The position numbers and the translations under genes are program-made. 64,000 nt of DNA. It comes from Hydractinia symbiolongicarpus (lineage: Eukaryota; Cnidaria; Hydrozoa; Anthoathecata; Hydractiniidae). This document shows, one piece after another, positions 61,571 through 64,000 of the stretch. Numbering within the stretch: position 1 is the first letter of the stretch; every line of letters begins with the position of its first letter. Where the stretch lies: assembly GCF_029227915.1 (NCBI RefSeq), contig NC_079883.1, positions 3,162,001-3,226,000 of the forward strand, in the 5' to 3' direction. The notes under the pieces are model-generated. The model saw only the letters and a program-made list of their open reading frames with translations. It made no database searches and was not told where the DNA came from.

Positions 61571-61857
61571 ATGAACCAGCAACAAAGGATAATCGCTCTT
61601 GGAGGAGCATCAGCTGCTGTCGTATTGATTGGAATCTTTCTATTATATCGTAAAAAATCAAGAGATTCTCATCTTCAGGAAGATGAGCTAGAAAACAAGG
61701 ACAAATCTGAATTAGACTTTGCTGATTTAAATACTGAAGAAGTTGCAAGTGCAGGCCAAACTGTTGTGGAGGTCAAGGTCCCTCCACATATAGTTGGAGG
61801 AATAATCGGAAAGGCTGGTGTGAATATTAAAAAACTAAAAGCAGAATTCGGTGTCAG
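61571..61857 (+). CDS. TDRKH: TDRKH/Papi-like Tudor-KH protein, first coding exon
   Basis: The first ATG at 61571 opens a 287-nt coding exon ending at the donor CAG|GTTGGT (61857), about 96 residues. Residues 7-25 form one hydrophobic membrane span (ALGGASAAVVLIGIFLLY) followed by a KK basic stop-transfer. An acidic linker leads into a KH domain start (VEVKVPPHIVGGIIGKAGVN), with the RNA-binding GxxG loop as GKAG. An N-terminal membrane anchor followed by KH domains is the signature of TDRKH/Papi, which sits on the mitochondrial outer membrane and helps trim piRNA 3' ends in animals. The second half of KH1, KH2 and the Tudor domain must lie in exons beyond this one. I could not find exon 2 before 64000. 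Confidence 0.8.
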
Positions 61858-63450
61858 GTTGGTAAATTAATTTCTGTTCTGTAATAACGAAATATTTAGG
61901 ATTATATCAATACTCAGCAAGCCACACCTCCTAAATGCTCTACATTAAGGAAATAAATGAATGTTTAAGAAAAGTTGGTGGACATTCCCAATTGTTTATT
62001 TCTCATTTTACTTTCCTATTGACCTTTAAGTTTGGTGCAAAATTAAGTTCTGCATTTATCTTTTGTAAGCAAGTTACCACAGTGATACTGTGATTAGCAA
62101 TTATTTTTTATCAGTGTGTTTTGTAACATTTAGCTAGCTAGTCAGCTAATGTCCCAAAACTTCTTCTGTTGCCTAGTCAAAATTAAGAAACAGGAAATTT
62201 GCACTGAAAAGATGGATAAACAGGTCGGGACCAATGTGACAGACAACAGCCAATGGGGATTAAAAAATATTTTTTTTTAGGATATATATATATATATATA
62301 TATATAGCTTCTGAAGCAACCATTTTAGAGGTTGAAATTTCGTGACTTTTAATCATTTTTAATTAAGCTCAGAATATTCAAAAACTTTCGGTGTAATGTC
62401 ACAACCTGTTAACCAATGGGTTAATCATTGGTTAAGAGGTTTTCAGAAAAAGTTGGGTAACATAAAAAATGTTTTCTTAAAATACTCTTATCAACACTTT
62501 TCCTAATTCATATTTTGGCCTTTTTATGCACCTATCAACTAATTTTATAAAGACGTTTAAAACATTTTATTAAGACAGTTAAAATATTTCTACATGTTGT
62601 TATGTCAGGTTTATAAATGACCTCATTTCAGACTGGATAATGCCATCCAATTTTTTCATCCCAATTTTCCTCAAATGTGTGACCTTTTGAACCCCTCCTC
62701 AAAAAACACCTGTGTTAATGTGTCTGGAATGGAACTAATTTCATTCTTGACACACTTTGTGTTAAAAAGGCTTAAAATTTTTATTCCTTCTTGTTAAGCC
62801 GTTTTAAGTTTAAAACCTTGGAGTTAAGCTTATTTATACACACTCTAGTGGATATTAGGCTACCTATGTACCATTTGTTTAAGTTTCAGTATCAACATAT
62901 ATAAGTGGATAGGATGCCTACCTGTTGTATCTTATTTTTGGCCTATCGGCTCTTCTTCAGCACTTACTACATTGGTTGGTCTTTTATGCAACATGCCTCT
63001 TTTTTGTCTGCCATTAATATGTTGAAAGGTAAATTCTTAGGCCATTCATCATCTATTCATGATTATCCAAGTGCCCACGGGACCACAGTCTGTTCCAACA
63101 TCTTTAATTGATTAAACTCAACCAATAAGGAGTCAATTGTGTATAGTGTCAGCTCTTCTACAAAAGTGACTATAATATATACAAACTACAAACATAAATG
63201 AAAATAAACGGTCTCTTACAAGCTTGGATAAATGCAAGAACAAAGGCTCATAAAACAAAGTAAAGGCTATATAATACGTAAAAACATCTATGTTATATAG
63301 TAAGAGTATAATCTGCTGAATGAAAAAGGCAACAACGCTGAGGACTGTATTGAAGACTAAACCAAAAACTGCCTAAAAACAATTGAATAGCATAAGTCTA
63401 GGCAATAGTTGAAGTACCAATCCAAAGTGAATTGGTGTGAGAAAGAGAAA
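61858..63450. other. Probable intron of the TDRKH-like gene
   Basis: AT-rich with an (AT)n microsatellite at 62281-62306. No KH or Tudor coding sequence is visible on the plus strand. The sequence around 62930-63110 has an open plus frame without family features. Confidence 0.45.
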
Positions 63451-63455
63451 TAAAA

Positions 63456-63890
63456 TTAAGCTAAATGTGATGCAATAACCTGTTGGGCGGACACGCGCAG
63501 CGCCAGGGCCATATGTAGGTAAAGATACATTGCATAGGACTTCCAATCACCCAAAAGGGAGATGACATCTAAAGAAACCCCTGCTTCTAATGCAAAGGTA
63601 GCACCACCACGCCGGAATGAGTGGGTCCCATACTGAGAAGCAGTAATGCCTAACTCTAAAAGACCTGTTTTATACAAGACATAAATGATCTAAAAGTAAA
63701 AACATAGAGCTTAGGGGTAGAGGCATCTCTCCAGCACAAAGCCTGGCTATTATGTATGGCTGCTGTGGTAAAAGAAGATGCATGTTGGGCAGCTGTAACA
63801 GGACATAATGAGGAGCATGGGATAGCCACCAATGGAACAGCAACTGTACGCTGACTAAGTTGAATGGTTTTGCTCCGTTAATGTAAAACC
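63456..63890 (-). pseudogene. Decayed tyrosine recombinase (DIRS/Crypton/XerD-like)
   Basis: The minus-strand frame 63677-63456 contains YGTHSFRRGGATFAL, AGVSLDVISLLGDWKS and YLYLHM, matching the catalytic H-x-x-R box, the GxW histidine region and the tyrosine region of tyrosine recombinases. Upstream, in a different frame (about 63880-63690), SKTIQLSQRTVAVPLVAIP and LCPVTAA resemble the preceding core strands of DIRS-type or cnidarian XerD-like enzymes. The two parts are out of frame and a TAA precedes the upstream part, so the copy is broken. It is antisense to the TDRKH-like gene, probably within its intron. The element may continue beyond the right edge. Confidence 0.7.
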
Positions 63891-64000
63891 TGTACTAGAA
63901 TACACAAAGTCTGACCTAGTAAATTGGCGCTTAGGATCAAACGAGGCATCAAGATAGATTGCATATATAAGCACAAAAAACTATTAGAGGCGGGTAGTGC

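Noticed and set aside
1-64000. CRISPR array or bacterial-type operon
   Set aside because: The tandem repeats seen have no regular spacers, and the genes are spliced with long introns, so the sequence is eukaryotic.

Overview
This is an AT-rich eukaryotic window with spliced genes, long introns and many transposon remnants. The gene content (a full-length ZO-family tight/septate-junction scaffold, two ankyrin-type TRP channels, a TDRKH/Papi-like piRNA factor) and the repeat types point to an early-branching animal. A cnidarian, probably a hydrozoan, is my inference; nothing here names the species. All gene models below were built by eye from GT/AG splice sites with the reading frame carried across every junction. 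They need transcript support.

Layout. 1-1312 (-): the 5' part of an open non-LTR retrotransposon ORF with a 2A-like motif, a PHD-type zinc finger and an endonuclease domain, running off the left edge. 2197-7561 (+): a 13-exon gene for an unrecognised charged, partly coiled-coil protein. 8310-19212 (-): a 14-exon TRP channel (TRP-A here). Its introns hold a CR1-like LINE, a 31-bp minisatellite and a mini-Helitron copy. 19526-20005 (-): a small TIR/SEFIR-like protein. 20.5-26.7 kb: gene-poor, repeat-rich, with a tandem array of Helitron-like units at 25983-26630. 26705-43913 (-): a second TRP channel (TRP-B), with the same 14-exon layout as TRP-A and therefore a duplicate. Its introns hold another LINE, tRNA-derived SINEs and a TIR-bounded DNA transposon. 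44932-58984 (+): a 24-exon ZO-1/2 orthologue of 1628 residues (PDZ-PDZ-PDZ-SH3-GUK-ZU5). 61571 onward (+): the first coding exon of a TDRKH-like gene. 63.4-63.9 kb (-): a decayed tyrosine recombinase.

Gene relations. The unknown gene and TRP-A are tail to tail. TRP-B and ZO are head to head, with about 1 kb between their start codons. The two TRP genes lie in the same orientation on either side of the TIR-like gene and the repeat block. I see no operon-like or defence-system architecture. The most unusual material is the 2A-bearing LINE ORF, the Helitron-like tandem array bounded exactly by A and T, the dimeric fold-back SINE with a 12-bp target duplication, and the unrecognised 13-exon gene.
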